A DNA stretch of 64,000 bases from Ancylobacter amanitiformis (GTDB lineage Bacteria; Pseudomonadota; Alphaproteobacteria; Rhizobiales; Xanthobacteraceae): NCBI RefSeq assembly GCF_030814815.1, contig NZ_JAUSVR010000011.1, positions 1 to 64,000 of the forward strand, in the 5' to 3' direction. This document shows, piece after piece, positions 47,492-56,449 of the stretch (positions are counted from its first letter, which is position 1; every line of letters begins with the position of its first letter). The translations under genes were made by a program, and so were the position numbers. The notes under the pieces are model-generated. The model was given only the letters and a program-made list of their open reading frames with translations. It was not told the DNA's origin and made no database searches.

Positions 47492-49912
47492 ATGCGCACT
47501 CATGCACAGGCTGTGGTGATCGGCGGCGGTCTGGTCGGCTGCTCGATCCTCTACCATCTCGCCAAGCTCGGCTGGACCGATTCCGTCCTGCTGGAGCGCA
47601 GCGAACTGACCTCCGGGTCGACCTGGCATGCCGCGGCCAATATTCACGGCCTGCACGATTCCACCAATATCAGCCGGCTGCAGCACTACACGATGAAGCT
47701 CTACCGGGAGCTGGAGATCGAGACCGAGCAGAGCTGCGGCATCTTCCAGCCCGGCTCGCTCTATCTCGCCCAGACCGAGGCGCGCGAGCACCAGCTGCGC
47801 CTGCAGGCGGCCAAGGCCCGGCGTTACGGCATGAATTTCCACGAGGTCAGCCGCGACGAGGCCGAGCGGCTGCATCCGCTGGTCGATTTCGACGGCATTC
47901 GCTGCATCATGTTCGAGCCCGAGGGTGGCAATGTCGATCCCTCCGGCGTCACCCATGCCTATGCCAAGGGCGCGCGGCAGATGGGGGCGGAGATCCACCG
48001 TTTCACCCCCGTCATCGGCACCGAGCCGCAGGCCGATGGCGGCTGGATCGTGCGCACCGAAAAGGGTGACATCCGCGCGCAATGGGTGATCAACGCCGCC
48101 GGCCTGTGGGCGCGCGAGGTGGCCGCGATGGCGGGGCTCGAACTGCCGCTGATCCCGACCGAGCACCAGTATTTCGTCACCGAAACGATCCCCGAAATCG
48201 CCGGCCTCGGCCGTCGCCTGCCCTCGGTCGCCGATCGCGACGGCGAATATTATCTGCGCCAGGAGGGCCTCGGCCTGCTGGTCGGCGCCTATGAGCGCGA
48301 CATGCGCTTCTGGGCGGAGAACGGCACGCCGTTGAATTTCGGCCACGAACTGTTCCCCGACGATCTCGGCCGCATCGAGCCCAACATGATGCGCGCCATC
48401 GACCGGGTGCCCGCCGTCGGCGCGGTCGGCATCCGCCGCGTGATCAACGGCCCGATGATCTGGTCGCCGGACAGCGCCGCCCTGTTCGGGCCGGTGCCCG
48501 AGCTGAGCAACTATTTCTGCTGCAACGGCATCATCCCCGGCTTCTCGCAATCGGGCGGCCTCGGCCGGCTCGCCGCCGAATGGATGGTGGAGGGCGAGCC
48601 CTCGATGGACATGTTCGGCTGGGACCTGTCGCGCTTTGGTGCCTGGGCCGGCAAGGCCTTCACCAAGGCGCGGGTGGAAGACCAGTACAGCCACCGCTTC
48701 AAGATCCATTTTCCCAATGAGGAACGCGCCGCCGGGCGCCCCGTCCGCACCCGGCCCGCCTATGCGATGCAGCAGGCGCTCGGCGCCGTGTTCGGCCTCA
48801 ATTATGGCTGGGAGCACCCGCTCTGGTTCGCGGCCGAGGGCGAGGCGCGGGAGGAGACGACGGGCTTCGAACGGCAGAACTGGTGGGAGCCGGCGGGGCG
48901 CGAGGCCCGCATGCTGCGCGAGAGCGCCGGCATCATCGATATCTCCAACTTCGCCCGCTACGCGGTGACGGGCCCGGGCGCGCAAGCCTGGCTCGACGCG
49001 GTGTTCGCCAACCGCATGCCGCGCGCGCCCGGCCGCTCCTGCCTGACGCCGCTGATCGGCAAGCGCGGCGGCATTGCTGGCGACTTCACCGTGACCTGCA
49101 TCGGGCAGGACGATTATCTCGTCATCGGCTCGGGCATGGCCGAGCGTTACCACCAGCGCTTCTTCAAGGCCGTTCCACTGCCGGAGGGCACCTCTTTCCG
49201 CTCCATCACCGAGACGATGAGCGGTTTCAGCGTGGCCGGCCCGCGCTCGCGCGAATGGCTGCAGCGCCTGACCAACCAGGACCTGTCCAGCGAGGCCTTT
49301 CCCTTCGCGCAATCGCGCCGGATGAAGGTGGCCGGGGTCGATGTCACCGCGCTGCGGGTCTCCTTCACGGGGGATCTCGGCTGGGAACTGCATTGCGCCG
49401 AGGCCGACCAGACGACGCTCTACGGCGCGCTGCTGGATGCCGGGCGGGAACTGGGGGCCGGCCCGGTTGGCGGGCGGGCGCTGGCCTCGCTGCGCATCGA
49501 GAAGGGATATGGCAGCTGGGGCCGCGAATATTCGCCGGAATACTGGCCGCAGGAGGCCGGGCTCGACCGGCTGGTCAAGCTCGACAAGGGCGACTTCCTC
49601 AACCGCGATGCCTATCTCGCCATCGCCGACAAGCCGGCGCGCTCGCGCCTTGTCATGCTGAAGGTGGAGGCCGCGGGCACCGACGCCACCGGGGGCGAGC
49701 CGATCTTCCTCGCCGACGGCACGCCGGTCGGCCATGTCAGTTCCGGTGCCTATGGCTATTCGGTCGGCATGTCGCTGGCGCTCGGCTATGTGGAGGCGGG
49801 CCGCGCGGCGCCGGGCGATCGGCTCACCGTCGCCATTCTCGGGCGCGATCACGCGGCGGTGCTGCTCGACGCGCCGCCCTTCGACGCGGCCGGCGCGCGG
49901 CTGCGCGCCTGA
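47492..49912 (+). CDS. FAD oxidoreductase-GcvT fusion, dimethylglycine/sarcosine dehydrogenase-like
   Basis: An 806-residue two-part enzyme. The N-terminal DAO-type FAD domain (VVIGGGLVGCSILYHLAKLG) contains SGSTWHAAANIHGLHDS, in which the His matches the covalent FAD attachment site of dimethylglycine and sarcosine dehydrogenases. The C-terminal half, from about residue 420, is an aminomethyltransferase (GcvT) domain (GIIDISNFARYAVTGPGAQA, GDLGWELHC) that would bind tetrahydrofolate and capture the one-carbon unit as methylene-THF. With the Rieske demethylase at 37.3 kb, it could handle N-methylated glycines from betaine. Substrate specificity is inferred. Confidence 0.88.
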   Translation: MRTHAQAVVIGGGLVGCSILYHLAKLGWTDSVLLERSELTSGSTWHAAANIHGLHDSTNISRLQHYTMKLYRELEIETEQSCGIFQPGSLYLAQTEAREHQLRLQAAKARRYGMNFHEVSRDEAERLHPLVDFDGIRCIMFEPEGGNVDPSGVTHAYAKGARQMGAEIHRFTPVIGTEPQADGGWIVRTEKGDIRAQWVINAAGLWAREVAAMAGLELPLIPTEHQYFVTETIPEIAGLGRRLPSVADRDGEYYLRQEGLGLLVGAYERDMRFWAENGTPLNFGHELFPDDLGRIEPNMMRAIDRVPAVGAVGIRRVINGPMIWSPDSAALFGPVPELSNYFCCNGIIPGFSQSGGLGRLAAEWMVEGEPSMDMFGWDLSRFGAWAGKAFTKARVEDQYSHRFKIHFPNEERAAGRPVRTRPAYAMQQALGAVFGLNYGWEHPLWFAAEGEAREETTGFERQNWWEPAGREARMLRESAGIIDISNFARYAVTGPGAQAWLDAVFANRMPRAPGRSCLTPLIGKRGGIAGDFTVTCIGQDDYLVIGSGMAERYHQRFFKAVPLPEGTSFRSITETMSGFSVAGPRSREWLQRLTNQDLSSEAFPFAQSRRMKVAGVDVTALRVSFTGDLGWELHCAEADQTTLYGALLDAGRELGAGPVGGRALASLRIEKGYGSWGREYSPEYWPQEAGLDRLVKLDKGDFLNRDAYLAIADKPARSRLVMLKVEAAGTDATGGEPIFLADGTPVGHVSSGAYGYSVGMSLALGYVEAGRAAPGDRLTVAILGRDHAAVLLDAPPFDAAGARLRA

Positions 49913-49978
49913 CCGGGCCGGCGGAAATTCCCGGCCCGGCGGCATGGAGTCGCGGGGCCGGGCCGGGGACGCGGCGCC

Positions 49979-50392
49979 CTAATGGGCGAAGACGCTGTCG
50001 AAATCCTTGAAGCCCTTGACCTCGATCGGGTTTCCGCTCGGGTCGAAGAAGAACATGGTGCGCTGCTCGCCCGGCTCGCCTTCGAAGCGGATCACCGGGG
50101 GGATGTCGAAGGCGATGCCGCCTGCCTGAAGCCGCTCGGCCAGCGCGAGCCAGCCCTCCAGCGGCAGCACGACGCCCAGATGCGGCATCATCACCATATG
50201 GTCGCCGACCTTGCCGGTGCGCGTCACCGCGAAAGGCTCGCCCAGATGCAGCGAGATCTGGTGGCCGAAAAAGTCGAAATCGACCCAGGTCTGCGTGCTG
50301 CGGCCTTCGGTGCAGCCGAGCACGCCGCCATAGAAGGCGCGCGCCTCATCCAGATCGGTGACGTGATAGGCGAGGTGGAACAGCGATTTCAT
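49979..50392 (-). CDS. VOC-family (glyoxalase/dioxygenase-like) protein
   Basis: A 137-residue single-domain VOC protein: MKSLFHLAYHVTDLDEARAF at the start, GHQISLHLGEP in the middle, and TMFFFDPSGNPIEVKGFKDF at the end with a metal-binding Glu. Its size and motifs match stand-alone glyoxalase-fold enzymes of unknown substrate. It converges on the FAD-GcvT gene and is divergent from a LysR gene. Confidence 0.85.
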   Translation of the reverse strand: MKSLFHLAYHVTDLDEARAFYGGVLGCTEGRSTQTWVDFDFFGHQISLHLGEPFAVTRTGKVGDHMVMMPHLGVVLPLEGWLALAERLQAGGIAFDIPPVIRFEGEPGEQRTMFFFDPSGNPIEVKGFKDFDSVFAH

Positions 50393-50481
50393 GGGGCCTC
50401 CTGCACGCGTTCACCCCATGCTAAAGCATGCCACCTCAAGAAAAACCGCCGTCCATCTGGGTCTGAGCACAGGAAAAACCA

Positions 50482-51360
50482 TTGGATACGCGCTTTCTCC
50501 GCAGCCTGATCGCCGTGGTGGAAACCGGCTCCATCGCCGGCGCGGCGCGGCGGGAGAAGCTGACCGCCGCCGCCCTGAGCCAGCGCATCCAGGCGCTGGA
50601 GCGCGAACTGGACTGCACGCTGCTGGCCCGCGGCGCCCATACCGTGCGGCCCACCGAGGCATGTCTCGCCCTGCTGCCGCGCGCCCGCGGGATCCTGCGC
50701 GAAAGCGAAGCGCTGAGGGCCGACGTCGCGGGGGAGGAGCCGACCGGCGAATTGCGCATCGGCGCCATCTCCACCGCGCTTACCGGCCTGCTGCCGGCCA
50801 CCATCCGCGATGCGGCGGCGCGGGCGCCGCGGCTCCGGCTGCGGCTGGTGCCGGGGTCATCCTCCGCCCTGCTGGAGAGCCTGATCGCCGGCGATCTCGA
50901 CATGGCGATCCTGGTCGAGCCACCCTTCGCCCTGCCCAAGACGCTGGCCAGCACGCGGATCCGCAGCGAGCCGCTGGTCTACATGACGCGGGACGAACTG
51001 CCGCCGGAGGCCATCGCGCGCCACGCCTCGGCCCATCCCTTCATCCGCTACGAGCCGTCGAGCTTCGGCGGCCGGCTGGTGGCGCGCTACATGGCCGATA
51101 TGGGGATCGCGCCGCCCGTCCTGTGCGATCTCGATGCGCTGGAGGCCATCGCACTGCTGGTGGCCGAAGGGCTGGGCAACGCGCTGGTGCCGGCCTGGGC
51201 CGGGCTGCCGGGGGAGGGCGTGACGCTTCTCGCCCCGCCTTCCGGCACGGCCTATGCCCGGCACATCGTGGTGATCGAGCCGAGCCTGTCCGGCCGGCGC
51301 CGCGCCGCCGATTTCATCCGCGCCTCGCTCACGCGGGCCGCCCGTCCCGCCGGGGCGTGA
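50482..51360 (+). CDS. LysR-family transcriptional regulator
   Basis: A 292-residue regulator with the winged helix-turn-helix ETGSIAGAARREKLTAAALS (about residues 14-33) and a LysR substrate-binding domain. The only fitting start is TTG 50482, preceded by AGGAAA; no in-frame ATG exists nearby, so translation is likely modest. It is divergent from the VOC gene and its last 32 bases overlap the 3' end of the convergent amidohydrolase gene. Confidence 0.9.
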   Translation: MDTRFLRSLIAVVETGSIAGAARREKLTAAALSQRIQALERELDCTLLARGAHTVRPTEACLALLPRARGILRESEALRADVAGEEPTGELRIGAISTALTGLLPATIRDAAARAPRLRLRLVPGSSSALLESLIAGDLDMAILVEPPFALPKTLASTRIRSEPLVYMTRDELPPEAIARHASAHPFIRYEPSSFGGRLVARYMADMGIAPPVLCDLDALEAIALLVAEGLGNALVPAWAGLPGEGVTLLAPPSGTAYARHIVVIEPSLSGRRRAADFIRASLTRAARPAGA

Positions 51361-52681
51361 CCACCCGGCCGAGAGCCGGGCCGAGCGGCACGCCATCCTG
51401 CGCGATCCGCCGTCCGGCCAGCCACACGCTCTCGACATGATAGGGCACGCGCACGCCGTCGAACGGCGTCGCCGCCGCCTTGCTGAGCTGGTCGCCCGAA
51501 CGGATCGTGCTCGCCCGCGCGGGATCGACCGCCACCATGTCGGCGTCGAAGCCCTCGGCGATCTGGCCCTTGCGCGTGCCGAGGCCGAAGCGGGCGGCCG
51601 GGTTGGCGGCGCAGAGCCGGGCGATATCGGGCAGGGCGAGCACGCCGGTCGCGGCGAGATGCAGCATCATCGGCAGCAGGGTCTGCACGCCCGGCATGCC
51701 GCCGGGAATGTCGCCGAAGCGCGGGTAGTGCGCCGCCTTCTCGGCCGGGCTGTGCGGGGCATGGTCGGTGGCGACCATGTCGATCGTGCCATCGCGCACC
51801 GCCGCCCGCAGGGCCTCGACATCGGCCGGCTGGCGGAACGGGGGCGAGGCCTTGATGGCCGCACCGAGACGGACATAATCCTGCGCGGTGAACAGCAGGT
51901 TCTGCACCGTCGTCTCCGCACTCACGTCGGCGAGCGGCTTCATTGCCCGGAGCGTGGCGAGGCCGAGCGCGGAATTGACCTGCCGGATGTGCACGCGCGC
52001 ACCGGTGGCGGCCGCCGCGGTGATTGCCCGCGCGACGCCCATCGCCTCGGCGGCCGGCGGACGGCTGGCGCCGAACGCCTCGATCGACGCCCCGCCGAGC
52101 CTCTCCGCGGCGTCGAGCACCGACTGGTCCCCCGGCGAGATGCCCGCGACGACGCCGGCCGGACCGATCCGGGCGAGCGCGGCGATGAGGCTCGCCAGCG
52201 TGTCGTGCAGGAACAGCGCCGGCACATCGGCGGTGAACAGCTCGATGGAGACGGCGCCCGACCCGGCCAGCTCCGAAGGATCCGTGCCCTCGCGGGCGAG
52301 CGTCGTCTGAAAGCCGAGATCGACATGGGCGCGCGCCCGCGCCAGCGCCGTCTTCTGTTCGAGGTGCTCGGGCGCCTGCGTCCATGGCTCGTCGGTCGGC
52401 ATGACCAGCAGCGTCGTCACGCCGCCCGCTGCCGCCGCGCGCGTGCCGGAGGCGATGTCTTCCTTGTGCGTCAGGCCGGGCTCGCGCAGGTGCACATGCG
52501 CGTCGACGAGGCCGGGAAACAGCAGCCGCCCCGCGAGGTCGACGACATGGCCCGCCGCGATCGGCGTGCCCGGCGGCAGCAGGGCGACGATCCGCCCGTG
52601 CGCGACGGCGACATCCGCCGCCGCGACCCGGTCGGCATGCACGACCCGCGCGCCGGCCAGCAGGAGATCGACGCGCGTCAT
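51329..52681 (-). CDS. Allantoinase/dihydroorotase-like amidohydrolase with missing metal ligands
   Basis: A 450-residue cyclic-amidohydrolase relative. The first metal motif HxH (GLVDAHVHLREPGLTHKEDI) and the last Asp (ATDHAPHSPAEK) are kept. At the position of the carbamylated Lys (usually FKxF) this protein reads IELF; the HxEN His is replaced within VVAGISPGDQS; and the next His position reads ARVHIRQVNSALG, with Gln at the expected His. It therefore probably binds at most one metal or has changed function. It is the last gene of a leftward trio with a PuuE-like protein and an MFS transporter, overlapping the convergent LysR gene by 32 bases. Confidence 0.82.
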   Translation of the reverse strand: MTRVDLLLAGARVVHADRVAAADVAVAHGRIVALLPPGTPIAAGHVVDLAGRLLFPGLVDAHVHLREPGLTHKEDIASGTRAAAAGGVTTLLVMPTDEPWTQAPEHLEQKTALARARAHVDLGFQTTLAREGTDPSELAGSGAVSIELFTADVPALFLHDTLASLIAALARIGPAGVVAGISPGDQSVLDAAERLGGASIEAFGASRPPAAEAMGVARAITAAAATGARVHIRQVNSALGLATLRAMKPLADVSAETTVQNLLFTAQDYVRLGAAIKASPPFRQPADVEALRAAVRDGTIDMVATDHAPHSPAEKAAHYPRFGDIPGGMPGVQTLLPMMLHLAATGVLALPDIARLCAANPAARFGLGTRKGQIAEGFDADMVAVDPARASTIRSGDQLSKAAATPFDGVRVPYHVESVWLAGRRIAQDGVPLGPALGRVVTPRRDGRPA

Positions 52682-52691
52682 CGGGCCGGGC

Positions 52692-53624
52692 TCATGTTGC
52701 CGGCCCGTCCGCGTGATGATCGAGCCAGAAGGAGGCGATGTCGGCGCGCCGCAGGAAGGCGACGTCGCCGCGTGTCCGCACGTGCCGGATGACATCGCGC
52801 AGGCCCGAGGCGCGGTTCGGCTGCCCCGTCCAGCGCGCATGCACGGCAATGGTCATCATCCGCCCGCCGATCTCCTCGGCTTCGTCGGCGAGATAGTCGA
52901 TGGCGCAGCAGCAGTCGCGCGCGAAATCGCCCGGGTTGGAATAGCCCGGCGCGATGAGATAGCGGCTGTCGTTGAACGTCTTGGAATAGGGCACCACCAG
53001 CAGGCGGTTGCCCCGAACGTCGACGAAATAGGGCAGTTCGTCGTTGCAGGGGTCTGAATCATAGAGAAAGCCGCCCTCCTCGACGAGGAGATCACGCGTA
53101 TGGATGCTCGGCCGCGAGCGGCAGTTCCAGCCGAGCGGGCGTGCGCCGAGCACGCGCGTGTACAGCGCGATGGCCTCCTGCAACTGCCGGCGCTCTTCCT
53201 CGCGCGGCAGCGTCCAGTATTCGGTCCAGCGCAGCCCGTGGCCGAGCACGTCATGCCCGCGCTGCCGGATCCAGCCGACCAGTCCGGGGTTCATCTCCAG
53301 CGCCACCGCGGTGCCGGAGACGGTGATGGGCACATCATAACGGTCGAACAGCCGCGTCAGCCGCCACACGCCCGCGCGGGAACCGAACTCGAAATGCGTC
53401 TCGGTGCCGAGGTCGCGGCCGCTGTCGATGGAGGGCAGGCCATATTCGCCCCAGCTGTCATTGACGCCGTCCGTGGCGAAGTCGATTTCCGAGCCTTCCT
53501 CGTAGACCAGCACGAGATTGATCGCGACCTTGGCGCCGCCCGGCCAGCGCACCTTGGGCGCGAAGCGTCCATAGCCGGCATAGTCGCGCGGCGGGCCGCC
53601 GGTTCTGCCATCGTTCACGCTCAT
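52692..53624 (-). CDS. Polysaccharide-deacetylase-fold amidohydrolase, PuuE (allantoinase)-like
   Basis: A 310-residue protein with the NodB/polysaccharide-deacetylase fold in the PuuE branch: the opening RDYAGYGRFAPKVRWPGGAK, VYEEGSEIDF, SWGEYGLPSI and RQRGHDVLGHGLRWTEYW match that subgroup, some members of which are cofactor-independent allantoinases. Other members act on related cyclic imides or uracil-derived compounds, so the substrate is not fixed. It sits 10 bases upstream of the amidohydrolase-superfamily allantoinase-like gene, an unusual pairing of two unrelated folds for similar chemistry. Confidence 0.85.
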   Translation of the reverse strand: MSVNDGRTGGPPRDYAGYGRFAPKVRWPGGAKVAINLVLVYEEGSEIDFATDGVNDSWGEYGLPSIDSGRDLGTETHFEFGSRAGVWRLTRLFDRYDVPITVSGTAVALEMNPGLVGWIRQRGHDVLGHGLRWTEYWTLPREEERRQLQEAIALYTRVLGARPLGWNCRSRPSIHTRDLLVEEGGFLYDSDPCNDELPYFVDVRGNRLLVVPYSKTFNDSRYLIAPGYSNPGDFARDCCCAIDYLADEAEEIGGRMMTIAVHARWTGQPNRASGLRDVIRHVRTRGDVAFLRRADIASFWLDHHADGPAT

Positions 53625-53687
53625 GCGTCGGTCTCCCAAAGGGGCGCTATCGCGTCCATAGGTCGGTGAAAGGCGTCGCATGGCCGT

Positions 53688-54893
53688 TCATCGGGCCGTT
53701 CTCCGCCGGGAGCGCGCGAATTCCGCCACGCCGCCCACGCCGACGACAAGCGAGATGGCGCCGAGGAACAGGAACAGCGCCGCCGGCTCGATGCGGGCCA
53801 TCAATTCGTTGGACAGGGGCGGGGCGATGACCGCGCCGATCGAATAGACGAATAGCAGCCGGCCGGAAACCGCCACCACGAAGCGCCGCTCGACCGTCGC
53901 GCCGGCATAGGCGATGGCGACGGGATAGATGCACAGCGTCGTCGCGCCATAGACGAATAGCAGGACGAACAGCAGCGGCGTCGACAGATGGCCGAACAGC
54001 GCCGTCGCCAGGCAGCACAGCGCGGCGATGAGGCCCGCGCCGGCGAGGATCAGCGGCCGGTCGATCCGGTCGGAAAGCCAGCCCACGGGAAACTGCGCGA
54101 TGAAGCCGCCGAGGCTGAACACGATCACCAGCGCGGCGGCGGTGCCGGCGGGATGGCCGGTATGCGTGGCGTAGATGGGCGCCAGCACACCGAAATTCAT
54201 GTTCGTCATACCGGTCTGCAGCACGGCGAGCACCACGATGAGCGGGGTGATGCGCAGCAGCCGGCCGAAGGAGACGACCTCGTCGGTGGCCGGCTCGGCG
54301 CGGGAGGGATCATAGCCCGCCGGCCGCATGCGCCCGTCCACCGCGAAGGGCAGGGCGGCCGCCAGGCAGATCAACGCGGCGAGCAGGATCAGGCCGGCGC
54401 CGGTCGGGTCGCCGAGATTGATCATGGACTGGCCCGCGACAAGGCCGAGCGTGCTCATGATCATGTAGAAGGCGATGAGCGAGCCCCGGTTGCGCGGCCC
54501 GGAATCGAGGTTGATCCAGCTTTCCGCGACGGTGAAGATCACCGCCATGGCGAAGCCGTTGACGATGCGCAGCCCGGTCCAGACCCACACTTCCGACGAG
54601 GCGAGGAACAGCATCGTCGCAAGGCCGGTCAGCGCCGCCATCAGCTGGAAGGCCCGGCCATGGCCGATGCGGGCGATTAGCGGCCGCGCCAAGGCACAGC
54701 CCAGCAGGAAGCCGAGGGGATAGCCGGTGATGACGCTTCGTATCGCCCCCACGCTGGCCTTGGCGAGGGAGAGTTCCAGCGCCGTGCGGGTGGTCAGCAG
54801 GCCGCTGCCGGCCGTGACGATGGCGATGGCGAGCACGAGCGGGAGGATGGCCCGTATCGGGCCGAAATCTGCGGACGCGAGACGCCTCGACAT
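53688..54893 (-). CDS. MFS transporter, YcaD-like
   Basis: A 401-residue, 12-segment inner-membrane transporter. It has the SLAKASVGAIRSVITGYPLG opening loop, an MFS motif A-like ARPLIARIGHGRAF after the second segment, and FTVAESWINLDSGPRNRGSL, typical of the YcaD-type branch. It heads the leftward trio with the two allantoinase-like genes and is likely to import or export their substrate, which is not known. Confidence 0.9.
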   Translation of the reverse strand: MSRRLASADFGPIRAILPLVLAIAIVTAGSGLLTTRTALELSLAKASVGAIRSVITGYPLGFLLGCALARPLIARIGHGRAFQLMAALTGLATMLFLASSEVWVWTGLRIVNGFAMAVIFTVAESWINLDSGPRNRGSLIAFYMIMSTLGLVAGQSMINLGDPTGAGLILLAALICLAAALPFAVDGRMRPAGYDPSRAEPATDEVVSFGRLLRITPLIVVLAVLQTGMTNMNFGVLAPIYATHTGHPAGTAAALVIVFSLGGFIAQFPVGWLSDRIDRPLILAGAGLIAALCCLATALFGHLSTPLLFVLLFVYGATTLCIYPVAIAYAGATVERRFVVAVSGRLLFVYSIGAVIAPPLSNELMARIEPAALFLFLGAISLVVGVGGVAEFARSRRRTAR

Positions 54894-55108
54894 GGAGAAT
54901 GCCGGCTTTCACAAGCGGAAATGGACAGGCTGGCGGCCATCTCGGCCCTCTTTCACCGGCATCGTCCGCGGAGCGGGCAGCGTGGCTCGGGGTGCCGATC
55001 TGTGCGGGCAATTAAGACGAATCGCACCCGTGCCGATATGCTGTAACGCGACATCCAACATTCCTGACGCGACATGCGCGCAAGCGCATCGCCGGCCCGG
55101 CGCGGCGG

Positions 55109-56107
55109 CTACAGGCCGGCACCGCGCCGGGCCTGCGCCGGGGTGCTGCCGAACTGGCGCCGGTACATCCGGCCGAACGGGCCCAGGGTCTCGTAGCCGC
55201 AGTTCCGCGCGATCTCGGGCAGGCCCAGCGTGCTCTGGGTGATGAGTGCGCGCGCCCGCTCCATGCGCAGCCGGAGATAGAAGCCGGACGGCGTGTCCTT
55301 GAGATGGGTGCCGAACAGCCTTTCGAGCTGGCGGCGCGAGAGCGCGACGCGCCCGGCCAGCGTCGCGAGGTCGAGCGGCGCGTCGATATGCTCCTCCATC
55401 AGGCGGATCACCTCGCACAGCTTGGCGTGGGTGATGCCGAACTTGGCCTGCGGGCGCATGCGCTGCGCCTCGTCGTTGAGGCGGATCCGCGAGTGGTTGA
55501 GCTGTTCGGAAATGGCGGCGGCCAGCGGGCGGCCATGCGCCGCCTCGACGATGTAGAGCATCATGTCCAGCGTGACCGTGCCGCCGGACGAGGTGATGAA
55601 CGGCCCGTCGACGCTGAAAATGTCGCGCGTCAGCAGGCAGCGGGGAAAGGCGTCCTGGAATTCCGCCGCCGCCTCCCAATGGACCGCGCAGCGCCGGCCG
55701 TCCAGCATCCCCGCGCGGGCGAGCAGATAGGCGCCGGTGCTGATCGCCCCGAGGCGGCAGGCCTGCCGCCGGAGCCGGCGAAACCAGCTGAACAGCCGGC
55801 GGCTGTAATGGGCCGTCGTGTCCAGACCGGCGCAGACGATGACGAGGTGACAGGGCGGGGCGGTGTCGATCGAGCCATCCGCCGCCACGTCGACCGCCGC
55901 GCTGCTGCGCACCGGTCCACCGTCGGCGGAGATCAGCACCCAGCGATAGAGCGCGCGCCCGCTCAGGCGGTTCGCCTGCCGCAGCGGATCGATCGCCGCC
56001 GAGAAGGAAAGAAGCGGAAAGCCGGGAACCAGATAGAAGCCGATCACCACCGGCTCGGCGCCGCCGCCGAGAGCCCAGCCATCCGCGGCGGCGGCCGTTC
56101 CGGTCAT
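55109..56107 (-). CDS. GlxA-family AraC regulator (GbdR/CdhR-like)
   Basis: A 332-residue regulator with an N-terminal DJ-1/GATase1-like domain (VVIGFYLVPGFPLLSFSAAI, AISTGAYLLARAGMLDGRR) and a C-terminal AraC DNA-binding domain with two helix-turn-helix motifs (ATLAGRVALSRRQLERLFGT, LPEIARNCGYETLGPFGRMY). This family includes GbdR and CdhR, activators of glycine betaine and carnitine catabolism, in line with the Rieske demethylase and dimethylglycine-dehydrogenase-like genes in the window. ATG 56107 is chosen; a longer upstream frame is not supported. Confidence 0.9.
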   Translation of the reverse strand: MTGTAAAADGWALGGGAEPVVIGFYLVPGFPLLSFSAAIDPLRQANRLSGRALYRWVLISADGGPVRSSAAVDVAADGSIDTAPPCHLVIVCAGLDTTAHYSRRLFSWFRRLRRQACRLGAISTGAYLLARAGMLDGRRCAVHWEAAAEFQDAFPRCLLTRDIFSVDGPFITSSGGTVTLDMMLYIVEAAHGRPLAAAISEQLNHSRIRLNDEAQRMRPQAKFGITHAKLCEVIRLMEEHIDAPLDLATLAGRVALSRRQLERLFGTHLKDTPSGFYLRLRMERARALITQSTLGLPEIARNCGYETLGPFGRMYRRQFGSTPAQARRGAGL

Positions 56108-56389
56108 TCCGCCGCTCCGGAAATCGGTTGGCGGGCGCGGGGGCACGCGCCGCGCCGGTGAACCAAGGGTGTCGGCAGGAAATGTCGCATGCGCGCTCGG
56201 CACGGAGTTCAGCGGGAGTTCGGCACGCCGCGGGGGAGGGCGCGCGCCGCGATTATGGCGCGATGCCGGGGTTCCTCCCAACGGAATCCGCCACTCGCGC
56301 GCCGCATGTTGCCAAGGAGCAAGCGGGAGCGCGCCCTCGTGGCGCGCCGGGCGCGTCTGACCCCATTCTTGGTCTCGATCGAAGATGAG

Positions 56390-56436
56390 ACCCAACCCAT
56401 TGACATGAACTGAGGTCGCACATCTATATCTAGGGG
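56390..56436 (+). promoter_or_regulatory. Pair of NrdR-box-like sites overlapping the nrd promoter
   Basis: Two sites resemble the NrdR consensus core CWATATATWG: CAACCCATTG at 56393-56402 (7 of 10) and CTATATCTAG at 56424-56433 (9 of 10). Their starts are 31 bp apart, the three-helical-turn spacing typical of tandem NrdR boxes. They overlap the -35 and -10 elements, as expected for repression by NrdR with bound dATP/ATP. No nrdR gene is in the window. Confidence 0.65.
56400..56430 (+). promoter_or_regulatory. Promoter of the nrdAB operon
   Basis: A consensus -35 TTGACA lies at 56400-56405, with TATATC (56425-56430) as a candidate -10; the 19-base spacing is slightly long, and CTATAT one base earlier is an alternative. 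Transcription starting near 56437 would begin just before the cobalamin riboswitch. Confidence 0.55.
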
Positions 56437-56449
56437 TCACGGTCTCTCG

